Shown here: positions 43,371 through 43,529 of the stretch, piece after piece
Position numbering within the stretch: the stretch's first letter is position 1
How the letters are laid out: the number at the start of each line of letters is the position of its first letter
Assembly: GCA_023554245.1 (NCBI GenBank)
Contig: JAMJQL010000057.1
Location: 1 to 43,529 of the forward strand
Direction: 5' to 3'
Length of the DNA stretch: 43,529 nt
Source: Gemmatimonadota bacterium
GTDB lineage: Bacteria > Gemmatimonadota > Gemmatimonadetes > Palauibacterales > Palauibacteraceae
Notes under the pieces: generated by a model
What the model saw: only the letters and a program-made list of their open reading frames with translations
Told to the model about the DNA's origin: nothing
The model's database searches: none
Translations under genes and position numbers: made by a program

Positions 43371-43405
43371 CGACGCGCATCCCTGAAGATCAGGGGTGCG
43401 CGTCG
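43371..43405 (+). terminator. Strong 16-bp hairpin after the endonuclease/phosphatase gene
   Basis: CGACGCGCAT plus CCCTGA pairs with TCAGGG plus GTGCGCGTCG (one G-T pair) around an AGA loop. It starts ten bases after the stop. There is no immediate T-tract, so it may end transcription with help from Rho or protect the mRNA 3' end. Confidence 0.6.
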
Positions 43406-43472
43406 CCTCGCGCGTCCCGATCTTTGAGTTCGTTCGTGCAAACCTGAGTTTCGGGAGCGATCGGGAGGTGCC

Positions 43473-43529
43473 GTGCGGCTCAGACTCTTCAGCTTTCTGC
43501 TTGCAGCCAGCGCTCTGCCCGGAAGCGCG
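43473..43529 (+). CDS. Start of an exported protein (3' truncated by window end)
   Basis: Nineteen codons beginning at GTG 43473 read MRLRLFSFLLAASALPGSA, a typical signal peptide with an Arg-rich start, a hydrophobic core and an Ala-x-Ala-like end. GGGAGG lies four bases before the GTG. The mature protein is outside the window, so no function can be given. Confidence 0.6.
   Translation, partial: MRLRLFSFLLAASALPGSA

Noticed and set aside
1-43529. CRISPR arrays, insertion sequences, phage genes or toxin-antitoxin pairs
   Set aside because: No regular repeat-spacer pattern, transposase or integrase motifs, terminal repeats or paired toxin-antitoxin genes were seen on reading both strands.

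Overview
The window is GC-rich bacterial DNA packed with short-spaced operons. Predicted lipoproteins, a small outer-membrane barrel and an exported Hyb-type hydrogenase point to a Gram-negative, at least partly anaerobic bacterium. Gene content recalls uncultured FCB-type phyla such as Gemmatimonadota or Krumholzibacteriota, but that is an impression; no rRNA or tRNA is present to fix it. No insertion sequence, phage gene, CRISPR array or tRNA was seen.

Region 1 (1-6282, +): a compact tryptophan operon trpG(partial)-trpD-trpC-trpF-trpB-trpA followed by a type I-beta DAHP synthase, nearly all joined by 4-8 base overlaps. TrpF looks divergent. Region 2 (6284-13431): accessory single genes: a Gly/Tyr-rich lipoprotein coupled to an exported VOC protein (-), a CapA-like protein and a winged-helix regulator (+), a flavin reductase, a DUF2461 protein, an outer-membrane protein and a class C beta-lactamase-like hydrolase (-), and a mono-haem cytochrome c lipoprotein (+).

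Region 3 (13464-19019, -): a complete hybOABCD-like set for a membrane-anchored periplasmic [NiFe] hydrogenase with a standard (not O2-tolerant) proximal cluster ligand set. No hyp maturation genes other than the endopeptidase are in view.

Region 4 (20603-34547, +): the most interesting part, eleven genes in one direction with gaps of at most 40 bases: degenerate HD protein, MmgE/PrpD, Lys4-type (homo)aconitase, NADP-type isocitrate/homoisocitrate dehydrogenase-like enzyme, CitD-CitE fusion, CitF, GltD-like NADPH oxidoreductase, butyrate kinase, IorA, IorB and phosphate acyltransferase. Together they can be drawn as a path linking a citrate-like tricarboxylate to a 2-oxo acid, then to an acyl-CoA and reduced ferredoxin, then to an acyl phosphate, a free acid and ATP. 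I know of no characterised pathway with exactly this set; the substrate is unknown.

Region 5 (34563-43529): an exported metallo-beta-lactamase-fold protein (-), a MATE exporter, a DUF3467 protein, a charge-segregated 80-residue protein overlapping a rhomboid protease, aquaporin, feoB with an overlapping Cys-rich FeoA-like gene, and an exported endonuclease/phosphatase-family lipoprotein preceded by a foldable leader. The window ends inside the signal peptide of a new exported protein.
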